Positions 1-12,773 of a stretch of DNA of 64,000 bases are shown in pieces. Below the pieces are notes generated by a model, which saw only the letters and a program-made list of their open reading frames with translations, searched no databases and was not told where the DNA came from. Position 1 is the stretch's first letter. Each line of letters opens with the position of its first letter. Both the position numbers and the translations under genes were made by a program. Origin of the DNA: Tigriopus japonicus (lineage: Eukaryota; Arthropoda; Copepoda; Harpacticoida; Harpacticidae); the NCBI GenBank assembly GCA_010645155.1, contig CM021312.1, positions 4,915,158 through 4,979,157 of the forward strand, in the 5' to 3' direction.

Positions 1-3000
1 GACCTTGATCTCTTTTGATTAGTGGTGTGCATGTGCTGATGATAGAGTGTAAAGTTATAGGTGCTAATTTTGGAGTCATTTTGCTGAATCTAGGCCACAT
101 TTCTACCCTCAACTAGGGTCACAGTGAGTTGGGGGAATTTTTTTGAAGTTAGTCGTGGTTCGTGTCATTAAACGTATTATAGAGTGGGGAACGTCATGTC
201 AACGAAAGAAATGCATCAGCGTGATACATTTTTATGAAGATAGATTGAAATCAAAGAATCGATAGACTTCTTTCTCACAGAGGTGAGGATTTAACGAATG
301 GGTGTCAAAAAAATGAACTCGTTTTTTGAATGTAACTTACTTGAATGTCACGTCATATGAACCAAGGATTGTTAAAAAAAAAGGAACTCTTGTCACTATC
401 TTTTTTGCATCTCTATAATCATCAGCCTTCGGCTCAACTGAAAAAAGATGCCAATCTTTTACGATCTTTTCGCTCTTAAAACTCTCGTTTACGACCAATA
501 TCAGACAAATTATATCATTTCAGCACGTAAAATAGGTACCAAGAATTTGAACCCAACTTTTTGCGGGATGGAGGAGGCTAATCTTAACATTCCCGAAAGC
601 TCTTTATATGCGATTACAAGACCCAAATAAGGAGACTTTGCAGCAGTCAAGGATCAACTCCAACATACTTTGACAGGCTCTGATCTTCTCATCAAAAATA
701 GCGATCATTCTCGGGCATGGGGCGGGCCATTAGCAAGCCAATGGAATGGTAAGGAGGTGACTTGATTCTTGCCACAGCTCAACAGCTCAGCAATAGGATA
801 ATCCCATCTTAACCTCACCTCGTATGGAGCCCCCTCAGGGATTCCCATTTGCACTAAACCCATTCTTAGTCGCTAAAAGCCAGACAATCTGGAAGGCATC
901 CCATTGCCTTGATCATTTAATACACATGTACACGCCAACACTCGTCTTTAAAGGAGTCTTCGACAGAGGGAAGAGTTGGAAGGGTGAACAATTTCAATCG
1001 CGTTGAAAAACCTAATTAAATCTGTACTTGAATTCCTTTTGTACGTACTTGTCCTCAAGGCCATCTGACTACCAATGTGAGGGCATCACCCTAAATAAAG
1101 GCGCGAACAACGCCAAGGGTGGCCTCAAATAGTTCAGTTTGCATCTCTAGGATTCAATCTCTAATTAGACCAACTGCTGAGAGGTGTACAAGTTAGTTAG
1201 CTCTCTATGGAGAATTTTACAAACCTTGAATAGGGAAGGTATGCAAAAATGTTGGGCGACAAAGCAAGAGCCAAATGAGATGAAAACAAGGCAAATGATC
1301 GGCTTTGTTACTTTGATCTCGTACCTAAAAGACAAAATGACAAAACGACATTAGAAAAACTTATCTTTTTCATCAATCAGATGGCTGGTTAACCCCAAGA
1401 TATAACCTTAAGGACAAAAGAAGATTCATCACGACTCACAAACGCACTGGCTAAGTTGGCAGGGTGACCGCAAGAAATAATCTTTGAGACACAATGGGTT
1501 GGAAAAAACTATTGCCTGAACGTAAATAACGACAACAATTTTGTGATACAAAATGCGACAGCCTTGAGAATTTTTCACTCCACCAAATGTAGCTCATGTC
1601 AAATTAGCGAGGACTAAAAAATAGCCCTCTACCCAACCAATGAGCTTCCGAGAATAAGGTCGCACACATACATGCATTGTAGCATCGTAAATGATCATTG
1701 TATCAAAGTGAAGTGGTGTAGACGATGTTAGGGGAAGGAAAATGATGCAAATTATCATTGCTGTCACTATCTACAAGCATGAATTTGGTGCTAAATTTGA
1801 AACCTTGCTTAGATGAATCCGAATTTGATTATATATATCAAACACCCTCCTCAGTCAACTTTGCGAACCCAACGACAGCATCAGCTGTCTTAAAGGGACT
1901 TTGGCGGGAAATTTAAAGCTTGAAGTGTTCTTCCATGACAATTTGGAAGATTTTGGCAGGGGTACAAAGAGGTCAATATTTTCATTACAACACAGTGGGC
2001 TTTGTCCAAAATGAGAAAAAGACCGAGTAAAAATTTGGCCTGTCACTCCATTTCGACAGCAATTGCCTTTGAGGTCATTACTGCAATCTAGTAGAAAGAA
2101 TGTGACCCAATTACGGACAGAATTTGAGATTCCCCGCCAGAAATCCTTGTTAAGATTGATCATGTTTGTAGTCTAACAGGATCATTTATAATCAATACTC
2201 GTTACGACAACCATCTACTAGTGCAATTTATTGAAGGACATCGGCATACAAATACCCCTTGTTAATTTTGTAGGTGCACCACTGGACAAAGACAAGAGAT
2301 TCCTAATGGAAGACCTTAAAGGGTCAGAAATAACTATCGGAATGGGTCTGACAAAGCCTCAGCACATCAAATTGACAGGCTTTTGATTAGTGTATTTAGG
2401 GCAAGAAAACCCCATCACTCCAAGATAACAGAGTTAATGAGCGACAAGAAAGTGCATTTTGCACTTTGTCTTGCGGGACTGAATGTCGATGGTCATCCTG
2501 CAAAGTATAGCAAAGCCTCCCTTGTGTTTGCCCGTTGTACAAGTAGAATACTGCGAAGGAGAAAAATGGACGATTGGTTAAAAATCAAATTTTGGCCATT
2601 ATCCTGTCAGACTAGTCACTCTCGGGTGTCAGATTCTGTCAAAAATCGCAATTCGAACATGAAGCAAAGTAAGCCTCATTTTCTTCCCCATCGGATCCGC
2701 AACCTTTCAAATAGCGTGGAAGGAAGTTCAGAATGGAGATAATTGTGAATAGAATACATCCAAGGCAACTTGGCCAAACAAAGATGATTGCTCAGGTAAT
2801 ATTTGACTTTTGGACCAATGAACCTACACTCAAGAAATTACGGTAATTGAACTTCTCCCTCTAACAAAGCTGATGACTGGATTGGCTTTTTGTCCCTTCC
2901 CTCACCCCCTCCATATATTCAAGGACAATGGAATTAGAGACATACCCTGACCTGGTTATTTTCAATGGAGGTGCATGTTGGAACGTGTAATTTTAAAGTT

Positions 3001-6000
3001 GGCCAAACTTTGCTCTCTTTAACACCTGAAAGAAAAACAATTGTCACTTAAGTGCAGGTCCAACCTTCAAGATCTTTTGGAGAATCAATCGAGAATGAAG
3101 TCCTTGGCCATGTCGATAGAAATAATACCGCAATTGTCCAATCAGTCTTTCCTTGAGATTGTCCTGCATTCGCTAGACACATACCACATTCAAACATCGG
3201 AAGTCTAGACAATATCATTCGTGATTAGGTTTCCTGGACAATTCCAAAGTTATTGTTATCTTCCTTCTCAAACCTCAAGATGAGTCAAATGAGCCTCTAT
3301 TGAACGTCAAATACGAGAGGGGAGACCGTAAAGCAAGAGGCATTCCTCAATGGAAGAAGATTCAATTGCACATCTCAGGCTTTGGCGTGTCACATGCCCA
3401 AGTTCGGATGTGTTGTGTTGATTGCAAGGAACTTTACCAGCTAATCCATCTTGAAATAGACAGAAAAGGAAGTTTTGCCGGGGATCATTATCTCCGTGTG
3501 CCCGATTTATCATCGAATAACAACGAGAAGACGACGATTCACTTGAAAATGGCATTCCAATTGTCATCACTGAATACAACTCTAAGTAACCACAAATGGA
3601 CGCAATCACTTGTTCAACAACGTCCATCGAATCCAAATCATTGATGAGTGAATTCTCGATTTGGTTAGGATCTAAGTTCATTCTTTCATTCAGCGAACTT
3701 GGTTTGGCCTTCACTTCTAAAGACAGAAAGTGTCAACCATGAATGGGATTCTCAGTCATGCCAATTGGGTTGTTTATTGTGCATTCATGGCTGCATAATA
3801 AGCCGAAGAAACCAACCTTTGAGAGTGTCACTTGTAGAATTGAGCCGGAAATGGAAGTGGGCCAAGGCAGAAGGAATCGGCAGAGTTTGCGTGCGGATTT
3901 CCGCTTTTTCTTGCGGTTTGAGACGCAAAAAGTGCTGAAGAAACTAGCTCTCAAACGCCGAAACTGATGCTTGAAGAGAATGAGCGAGATTTGGAGCATC
4001 TTCGAGGTGGAAGTTCATAACGAGAAGATTAGACTGGTATTAGTCAGGATTTGGGAGATCTTAATTGCAAAGACAACCATTGAAATAAGGATAATAACAA
4101 AAAACAGAGGCTCCATTATGAAGTTATTACAAATGACAAGCTCTGGGATTTTGTGCCAGGGGGCTTGTATGATGAAAATTGGCATGTATTTCGCGCAAAA
4201 CCAGAATCGTCAACCTTAAGTTTAAAATCAAACATGCTTGACAGAAATGCTGGTTTATCCCTTGTAATGGCATTAATCTTGAATTGGTCATCCAAATGGC
4301 CCGTTAAACTTGGGATGGACTTGAATTCTTAAAGATGTCCGGTAGATGACAAAACCGATAGTCAATGATGGACGCCACTCTTTCAAGATCTTTTTAGTCA
4401 AGTTTTTTATGTTCCAGAATCTTGATGGCAATCGAGTGCGCGGCAGAGGCCACAAATATGCTAATACTAATGCATTAGCCTGCCTCCAAGATCTTCAACC
4501 ATATGCCAAGTGTTTTCAATCAGAGGTGGAAGTGATTTTTTGGTTGTTGCAAACCCTGTTTTTCGTTCTATCCTCGGGCAATTTGGAGGCGTCAGTCACT
4601 CAAAGCCAGGATCACGAAAACCGACAAATTCTATCTTTGGGACAAAATGAAGCAAAGAATGCCCTAGATCTGGCATCCTTGACGTGCCTGGTTCTGGGGC
4701 AAGTGTAACATGAGGCCTGACCAAGCTCAATTAACATAAGGTACATTTCTCCAAAGCAACAAAAATATGTGGGCTCAGTAGCGACGCCAGACATTTTGAT
4801 GGATACAAACTGAATAGTCCGTCCAACTAGAAAGTTTGAGGTGAATCTCCCATGACTGAGAATCTTGGCCAAATTCTAGAATGTGATGGAGGACGTCTAA
4901 GGCAAAGTGAGTGGTTGAGACACATGCACATTAAGGAGGTCTTTTATTATCTCAAGGTGGAAGAACTTTCAATTGAGATGGATGAGAGATCAACAAATGA
5001 GAAGTCTTGTAATGATACTCTGATACAGGACTCAGTGAGATTTTCATCATTAGAGACAAAGCGGTTTGACTGAGTCTGCACTAGAGATGGGTTATTCAAT
5101 CTGGAATTATGCTGACTCAGATGGCAAGTGGAATAACGTTGGGCTTTCAGAGACATTCAGATAATTACACTTGCATGTGAGAAGATCTGTGTTTTTACCA
5201 TTCGCCTTGCCAAATCTCCGAGAAACAATTAAATTTTTGTGCATTTCTGTAGTAAGTAGCTTTCGTAACCTTTGCATCGTTTTTACTCTACATTACTCAA
5301 ATAAAACATAACCACGTTTACATTAACCTTGAAGAGACACTCGTCAACTTTCAAACATTACAGGACCACCTCAGTGTTTTAAAGAGATTGGATGCTATTT
5401 TGAAGCCTCATCATGAAAAATATTAGGTGTATTCTTCATGATGAGCCTCTCAATGAGCCATGACACAAAAAGTCTTCTTTATCTAAAAACACATTGGCCC
5501 TGAAACTCAATCCTCTTGAGCAAGTAATGTACTCCTCAAGCTGGTCATAATCATGTTATGGATATTAAACATGATCCTCTGACAGAGGCTTCAATGGCCC
5601 TTGGGCGCACAAAGTCTTCATCATCTCAATTTACGAGAATGATTCCATCAGATGATCTCAAGAACACTGCGACGTCATAACTAGCTATCCCTGACATTTC
5701 CAATATCAGTGTCCTATTCCAGGATTTCCTGTCAAATTGAAACATTAATCCCCAGATTGCCGGGTGCAATAACACAACACAACGCCAAAGATGCCAAACT
5801 ATTGCACTCTCGAAATTATATCAACATTTCCACTTCCACGAAGACAAAAATTCTTGACGACATCGACAGTTATAACAAGTAAATGATGAAAAATGTACCA
5901 TAGAATAATTCTACCTAAGAGTTTTTTTCAGTTTTGACTTTACAATTGAACTTGAACAGAGAAATGTCCTGATTGTGACGAATTCGAGAACTCTGACCAA

Positions 6001-9000
6001 GTTTGTCAAAAACAGGTAACTAACCACTAGGGACATACAACAAATGCGTTAATGACAAAAGGCATCAGAATTACAGAAACAAGAATTTTGTCGACCGGAT
6101 CATGAAGATTCTACAACAAGGGGAGCATTTTATGTGCTACGCACGAAATATTTTATGGGGGGATTGAAGCCATTAAAACTACAGGATTTGGTCAGCAATG
6201 GCCATGGCCATTAAACAGACTGCAAGTCTGGCCATTTCCACCTACGGTCTCGTTTATCCCAATGGTGGATGGTAATGTCATAGAGGATCTCAGATGGCGA
6301 AACAAATTGAGCCACTAATGGGATATGGATGAAGGTATGATTTGACAAATTACATTACCCCCGCCATACAGTGCGTCTAGCTTTTGTCAATCAAATATGA
6401 CATTTCGAGCCATTAGTCTTACCTTGGTAAGTTACACAGAGCTTTGTTCACACTGTTAGGTCGTCAAACCAAACAATTCTAAAGGTCTTTTCAGCCTCAG
6501 TCAAAACACTAAGCACGTTAACGATTTTCAACCAAACTTCACTTCGCAACTTTTTCCCGTTGGATCAGCTGTTGAAACCTGTGGATTAGGCTGTCCGCTA
6601 GAACTTGCTGCTCTAAGCTGAGCAACACCCAACGAACGTTGATGATGTCTGCTCGTGAGCAAGTATTTAGTGCTCGGATTTTCTCCAACAAAAGACCTGA
6701 TTTCCCCCGCCTTCCAACAAAGCAGCCAACACCATGGAAGCTAAGGTGGGAAATTGCCAAACAAACTACGATCCGTGCCCGGCATTCACATCAAAATATA
6801 GAGAGTGTCACGATCTCTTCCCGGCGAAACTCTCAAGTGAACTGAACTCGAGTTGATGGACTAATTCTTGCCTGTTTTGGAGGATCGGGTCTCCGAGGGA
6901 TCGCCGGCAAGGGTATTGGGATTCTTTTTTAAAAAAGACCTGAACGTGGGAAGAACATGCGTCGCTCTCAAGGCAAAATACGCATATCCACACACTGAGA
7001 GACGGATAGCGGACGTTCGGACGTAATCCGGACGCACCTTCACTAGAATTATATGTCTGTGTGTCCAATATTTGGGGTACTAGGGAGACAGGCTCGTTTC
7101 GACGTGGTTGAAGATTGGAGATGACAAAAATTAGGAATTACTGGAGAGAACCAGCCACTCTTCCAGCCTACTTGAAGAATTCCAGGGACTAGATTTCAAT
7201 CTACGAACAGGTTCCGTTCAAGGAGGATTAATCTTGGTCATTCAAGAGCATTGAACATCCTTGAGTATGTGCCATCAACTATCCTGGAGATTGAGAACTC
7301 TTTCTAGGAACTCATTCATGCTGGTTGTTGTTTCAACCAAGAGAGGAGAAGAGTTGAACAATTGGGTTCCGGAAATGAAAATGTTAAACCTGAACAAACG
7401 AAAGTTTGGCGTAAACGAGATCCAATACGTGTTTTAACAAGTCAATCGCTTATTAATAGGGACAAGGACTGTAGACGAACAAACTTATTTATATTTTTTC
7501 ATCTTTTTTCGTCTTTTTCCCTTTATTCGATCACCTTTGTGAACTCTTGGTTTTTATTTGACAAATGTAATACTGAATAATTCTTGGCCATTAGGTTTTC
7601 ATCTATTTTTTTAAGTTAACGCCTAAAGAGTTTTAGTTTGATTTACGTACAACCAATAAAGCCCAGTTGGATCAGCAACGTCAAAAAGGTAATAAATAGT
7701 GATAGATTAAAAAGTTTGTTGATCAAGATTTTGAACCTTGAAGCCAACATTTTTATTTGAATAAAAAGGGATTCTATGAAATTAGAGCGGATCAAAAGAG
7801 AGTGTGTACAAAATAGAGCGAATCAAAAAAAGGCCGGCTCAAAATATAGCCGCTTCATAGGATAGGGAATCAAATTACAGCTAGGTCAAAAGAGAGTGCA
7901 TTGAATTAGAGCGAAAATAGCGTAGTTCAGTTACTCAATTTTTAGTTAGGAGAAATTTATACACGACACATCAACTCACTCAAATAATGATGTCTACGAA
8001 GTTCATAAGAACCAAAAGGTTTGGCCATTGTAATCAATTAACAACTTTCAACAATCAACAACAAAAATTAGCAACTTTCGATTTTTTTCGAAACAAATAG
8101 CAAGTTTTAGCAGTTTTTGCCTCGATCACTGAAATTCTGCGGGATTTTGCTTAAAATGTGTATTTTATGCGTGCTTTTTCAGTGCCTTTTCGAAGCATTC
8201 ATGTTTTCAAAAATCTAGAACAATTTGTGCAAATTAAAACTGCGTTCTTAAGGATGCCAAAGGTTATAGAAAAGACTGTCGAACACCGAAGTTTTGTCGA
8301 ATTGTGTGCAACTTAAAACAAAAAACTAGTGCAACTTTAGGGCTAAAACACTCCCACTTTCGGCCAAAAAAAAGCAACTTTATCTTAGCCCTACTCATGA
8401 CCAGGGCAACACATTTCAAGAAAATGCATTTCATTGATTTGTTTTTTTTTTAATTCACTTTTTCTGATTTTTTCATTATTTTTGTTGATTTGCATTTTTG
8501 CCGTTTTCATCGAAATTTGATAACTTTTTCTGTCTATTTGCTCTTTTGTTTGCATTTTTGGCCTTCTTGTTGAATTTTGCTGTTTTACTAAATTCTTAAA
8601 AGACATTGACAGTTTGCACGATTTTTCTTTCTTTTTCCATTTCTTAGGCTTGACTGACATCTCTTTTCAGTTGAGGTTATTCATGATAAATCACATCTAT
8701 TTACTCCATAAGGGCAATTTTTTGATTGAATGAAAGACATATTGCAAGTAAGGAAGTAAAGAAAAGTTTTTGAGCTTTTGAAGTTAGAAAAATGTTTGCT
8801 TTAGCGGTGAAATTTCTCTTTGATATTTGTATTTCTAGTTTTGCCAATCGTTTTTCGGTTTAAAAATGAAGGTGCGAAAAGAAATTAGTTCCACGTGCAT
8901 GTGTTTCAGACGCAAAACGAAATAAAAAAACAACAAGAGCTTGGATAATGTTACTTCTTTTTTTGCCTTAAGTTGCAGTTTCTTAGCAATACTTGCAATA

Positions 9001-9046
9001 CTTTTTTGTTAAAACCGAACAGCTGAAAGCCGAAGGGCCAAAGAGA
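1..9046. other. gene-free AT-rich stretch
   Basis: No gene is supported here. Open frames on both strands are short (at most about 135 codons), have no recognisable domain and overlap one another on opposite strands, as chance frames do. From about 7740 the sequence becomes strongly A/T-rich. At 7790-7910 there are degenerate direct repeats built on a gagcg-atcaaaagagagtg theme. Several short segments, for example near 8385, end in a gcaacttt...agccct motif that recurs elsewhere in the window, which suggests old transposon debris. Confidence 0.6.
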
Positions 9047-9247
9047 TTGTTGGACGGCTCAGAACAATCAGTGAAAAACCTGCGCAATGGATCCAAACAC
9101 CTAATACGTGGACCGCTCATTAGGTCGCGAATACGAAGCTCTTGTTTCGCCCTTACAGTGTTGACCCCGTGGAACGAAATTGATTTAAAGATTCGTGAAG
9201 CTAGAACTTTTCAGAGTTTAAAAGTGAACTGGAATCATGCAATCTAA
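9047..9247 (+). pseudogene. non-LTR retrotransposon reverse-transcriptase C-terminal remnant
   Basis: The last 67 codons of an open frame resemble the extreme C-terminus of Jockey/CR1/RTE-type LINE ORF2 proteins. In those families a basic R-x-R-x-R-x-S-x-F stretch is followed by a 'WN-(S/E)-(L/I)' motif, a 'V/I-x-x-A-x-(S/T)-F-x-x-(F/L)-K' motif and a stop. Here RSRIRSSCFALTVL, TPWNEID and REARTFQSLK appear in that order and spacing. No upstream catalytic YADD-type sequence is seen, so this is a 5'-truncated dead copy. Family assignment is from pattern memory only. Confidence 0.55.
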
Positions 9248-10166
9248 GTATGTTTTTAGGGCTCGACTTATGATAGATGTGGCTCATTCAAGTTTAATAC
9301 CCTTCCTTATTCGCATTACTCTTTGACTGTTTGCATCTTTGCGCTTGTGTATTGATGCTGTGAACTTTATACATCATTTAGTCATTTCTTATTCTTTCAA
9401 TATTGAAATTTTTATTATTTTGTTTTTATGCTCACCATGCACCTCTGGGAGTGCTTTTAGAACAATAAACAATTTGTTGGTGGAAAAAATGTTGCACTTG
9501 ATTCGACAAAAGTTGCTAAAAAAATTGCCAGTTTTGTTGCCTAAAACTGTCACTTTTTAAATAGAAATGCCAAACTTTTTGTCTCAATTTTGGACGAAAG
9601 TTTGCAGTCTTAAGTTTGTGTTTTCCTTAAACTTTGGTTTCCTTAAGAATGAAGATTTGTCTTGCATTCAGCAACTTTATCCGAGCCCTTGTCAAGAGTC
9701 ATTATTTCCTTTGGAAAAGCTTGTGAAAATCACATACTTTACATGCATACAAGTACACCTAAACCCTTTTTCTGGGGAACATGATACATATCACATTTTC
9801 TAGTGACAAACAGTAGAAAAACTTGTGTCCTAAAATAACAGATCCATCTCCTAGAGCAGGGTTTCTTAAAGCTTTTTGAGCCCTTAGCGCTTCTTCAAAA
9901 GACCGGCACTTCTCACCCGGCAGAAAATTGAGGCACTTCACCAAAAATCCATGCTTTTTCGCCATAAAAATCAGAAATTTCACCAAGTTTGCTCCAGCAA
10001 GCCTTGTAAAGTTTATTTTGGTGCTATGTTAGTCTACGAATACGTAAAAAGACGTTCGGAAAAGTAAACGTTTCATAGAAACTTGTGGGCCAATTAACGG
10101 CTGATGAAAGGAACAGTCTGACCCAGAGAGGGAGTCTCATTCTTGGGAACATGAAACAACCGACAT

Positions 10167-10319
10167 TGCCAAGGTTAAGTTAGTGACATCCCCAAATTTC
10201 CTCTTGCGACACTTCACACTTTCAATGTAGGTTTCATGATTAAAAAAAAACACAATATGATTGTTTTGGAGGATTGTTAAGAATTGATTGGCGTAAATAT
10301 TTCAAATCACTAATGATTT
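10167..10319 (+). repeat. direct copy 1 flanking assembly gap
   Basis: This 153-nt segment ends exactly at the first N. It is repeated immediately after the N-run at 10404-10555. The two copies appear identical except for a run of nine versus eight adenines. Confidence 0.9.
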
Positions 10320-10403
10320 NNNNNNNNNNNNNNNNNNNNNNNNNNNNNNNNNNNNNNNNNNNNNNNNNNNNNNNNNNNNNNNNNNNNNNNNNNNNNNNNN
10401 NNN
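10320..10403. other. assembly gap (84 N)
   Basis: A run of N separates two practically identical sequences. This is a scaffold join whose contig ends overlap rather than truly missing DNA. Any open frame crossing it is meaningless. Confidence 0.97.
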
Positions 10404-10555
10404 TGCCAAGGTTAAGTTAGTGACATCCCCAAATTTCCTCTTGCGACACTTCACACTTTCAATGTAGGTTTCATGATTAAAAAAAACACAATATGATTGT
10501 TTTGGAGGATTGTTAAGAATTGATTGGCGTAAATATTTCAAATCACTAATGATTT
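10404..10555 (+). repeat. direct copy 2 flanking assembly gap
   Basis: This is the second copy of the 10167-10319 sequence, 152 nt long, with one adenine fewer in the homopolymer. A homopolymer length difference is a typical sequencing error, which supports an unmerged contig overlap. Confidence 0.9.
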
Positions 10556-10979
10556 TTTTACAACTTCGCCCTTTTTGGGATTTTTCAAATTTTCCTTCAG
10601 GGCCCCCAGTTTAAAAACCGCTGACCTACCTAGAAACTTTATGTTGCGTGCGTTACTAGTTTGGGTACATTTGGTGGCTCGTGGTCGTTGACCCAAATAA
10701 GGGACATGAATGAGAATGGGTAGGCAAACCAAATAAGGTCGAAAAAATGGTATGGGTGAATTTTTGAAGGCACGAGAGTACCCTGGAATACGTATTTAAT
10801 GCTTGTGTTCAGTCAAGGTATTCAAGCTAATTTTGTGGAATCCTTAACTAAAACGTAGCTAAAATGTTTTGAGCTAATTATGTTTCTAAGAAAAAAAAAT
10901 CTTTAAAAGTTTGCGGAATTTTCGCATGTGCAGTATTACATACTTTCAGTTATTTGCAATAAGAATAAACATTTGTTAT

Positions 10980-11115
10980 TATTAGGGCTAGGGAAAAATA
11001 TTTTTTACATTAAAAAATTTTTTTACATTTTTTGCCAATTTTACGTAAATATAACATTTTAATTTTATTTGACATTTTTTGGATAATTTCAACATTTTTT
11101 GTACTTTTTTCTCAA
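10980..11115 (+). repeat. T-rich degenerate repeat, 'gggct'-bordered
   Basis: Starts with tagggctagggaaaaat and continues with many imperfect copies of an ACATTTTTTG-like unit. A related array with the opposite border lies at 11640-11815. Nothing coding is present. Confidence 0.5.
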
Positions 11116-11639
11116 AAATGTCATCCCAAAACCGGTTCTGAGGGACCAATTAATTAAATGAAGGCTTGAAATTTCCCGCCAAAATTTCCCACTTAAATTG
11201 TCATTGTTCAACTTCACATTTTACAATGCCAATTAATTAAAATCTTTTGAAAGGAGCAAAAAGTGCCCTTAAAGTTTCTTTTTGTCAAAAAGTTGTGAAA
11301 ATGTTCAAATCAGAAACTTTGTGACCCTTGTTTCCGTGATTATTTTACGTGGGCTGAATAGCTATGTGTAGAGTAAAGCATGTTTTAAGTTGGCACTGTT
11401 ACCATTATTTACTCAGGCTTTAATATCTGTTGCCTTTCAAAGGGTCTGAATGTGCCATCTGACTTATAACATAAACTGTTTTGACGTCTAGCTTATAAAA
11501 ACACCCCGCTATGTGAAGCGCAACCTCCAGTTTTTTTTAAGCTAGAGCTTTGACGGGATTATTTCCTTCAGATGTCTGGTCACACTGTCTTAAGTAGTCT
11601 TCTCAAGTCCTCCTCGTATCCAGTCCTATTTCTCACACA

Positions 11640-11815
11640 TTTCGTTGACTTTTTTGTTCTAATTTTTTTTAAAAAAGTTGTTCTTTTTGCTCTAAATTTC
11701 AACATTTTTTGCCCTTTTTGCCCTACATGTATATTTCAACATTTTTTACCCTTTTTCCTGACATTTTAATGACATTTTTTGGACGTTTTTTCAACATTTT
11801 TTCCCGGGCTCTAGT
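11640..11815 (+). repeat. T-rich degenerate repeat ending in 'cccgggctctag'
   Basis: Tandem, imperfect (a)acattttttgccctt-like units stop at a cccgggctctag border close to the foldback mariner element. The unit and border resemble 10980-11115, so the two may be halves of one family of element. The open frames here are T-rich low-complexity artefacts. Confidence 0.45.
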
Positions 11816-12060
11816 TATTATCAAACAGGCTAGATTATTGATGTACAGGGTTGGGCACTTCTATTGTCAAAATTTTCAACAACAGTTTTGAGAGTGAAAA
11901 CGAGGTTGTATAGTATTTTAAAGCATTTTACGTGAAAATTCAGACAATTTTACAAAGGAATTTTCAATTGAATCACCATTGACGGCAACAACACGTTCAA
12001 CACGACCATGGAAAGATTGGCATGCACTGGCAACCTCCGCGGGATCCATGTCAGCAGTGA

Positions 12061-12420
12061 CCTTGATGATGGGGCATATTAGGTATTAGGGACTTTAGGC
12101 TGTTGTGGTGGGTCTTGTAAGCCATGGCCTCTATTCGCCCCTTCAGGTAGAAGTCGAATGGGTTCAAGTCAGGGGAGTTTGGGGCCTGTTTTGGGATCCC
12201 AGAAGTGGTGGAGATTCTCAGTCATCCAGGCAATGGTCTTCTTGGCCTTATGGACAAGGCCGCGTGCCTGCTGGAAGGTATAAGGCTTTCCACCAGCGCA
12301 GGACAACATCCACGGCACCACAAAATTTTCAAGAACCTCGTGGTGGACCTCTTGGCCCACTTTCAGGCCGACTCTGAAGAATTGGGGACCATTGTCTGGA
12401 TGACTGAGAATCTCTGCCAT
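12061..12420 (-). pseudogene. mariner transposase fragment, left arm and centre
   Basis: Read on the minus strand it gives the mid to C-terminal part of a mariner-type (DDD/E) transposase: a VGQEVHHEVLENFVVPW segment, then GGKPYTFQQARGLVHKAKK, then AWMTENLHHFWDP, then (after a frame change near 12170) SPDLNPFDFYLKGRIEAM. In active relatives the QQDGAPAH motif carries a catalytic aspartate. Here it reads QQARGLVH, and the frame is broken, so the copy cannot be active. Confidence 0.7.
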
Positions 12421-12660
12421 TTCTGGGATCCCAACACATGGCCTCCAAACTCCTCTGACTTCAACCCATGTGACTTCTACTTAAAGGGAAGGATGGAGAC
12501 CCTGGCTTGCAAGACCCACCACAAAAGCCTGAAGTCCCCAAAGCGCTCCATCATCAAGGCCACCGCCGAACTGGATCCCGCGGAAGTTGCCAGGGCATGC
12601 CAATCTTTCCATGGTCGTGTTGAACGTGCTGTTGCTGCAAATGGCGTTTCAATTGAGTAA
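12205..12660 (+). pseudogene. mariner transposase C-terminal fragment, right arm
   Basis: The second half of this frame gives VWMTENLCHFWDP, then WPPNSSDFNPCDFYLKGRME, then a basic C-terminus ending at a stop 113 nt before the outer terminal repeat. This is the mariner C-terminal layout. SSDFNPCDF corresponds to the conserved SPDLNPxDF block with substitutions. The first third of the frame is the inverted central segment and does not encode transposase on this strand. Confidence 0.7.
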
Positions 12661-12773
12661 TCCTATGTAAATTAGTCTGAATTTTCACGTGAAATACTTT
12701 AAAATACTGTACAACCTCGTTTTCACTCGCTAAACTGCCGTTGAAAATTTTGACAATAGATGTGCCCAACCCT

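Larger units (their letters stand above)
9857..10623. mobile_element. hAT-like non-autonomous element with assembly gap inside
   Basis: The left end reads CAGGGTTTCTTAAAGC and the right end, on the other strand, reads CAGCGGTTTTTAAACTG. These are imperfect terminal inverted repeats of the CAG-GGTTCTTAAA type known from hAT transposons. Both are followed inward by a GGGCCC/GAGCCC-like block. There is no transposase frame inside. The expected 8-bp target duplication is not clean (tcctagag against acctacct), so either the boundary is slightly off or the element is old. The interior contains the N-run at 10320-10403 and its duplicated flanks, so the true length is uncertain. Confidence 0.4.
11847..12773. 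mobile_element. foldback (inverted-duplicated) mariner-family element
   Basis: The outer ends are inverted copies of agggttgggcac. From them, two arms of about 390-395 nt run inward as diverged inverted repeats (11847 to about 12240, and about 12385 to 12773), leaving about 145 nt unpaired in the centre. Each arm carries the 3' end of a mariner-type transposase reading outward: minus strand on the left, plus strand on the right. The element is therefore two transposase 3' ends joined head to head with a terminal repeat at both outer ends. A TA target duplication is not clearly preserved. Confidence 0.8.

Noticed and set aside
3307..3714. 135-codon minus-strand frame
   Set aside because: Overlaps a 114-codon frame on the opposite strand, has no motif, and lies in a gene-free region.
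10302..10541. Open frame spanning the N-run
   Set aside because: It exists only because N was translated as X across an assembly gap.
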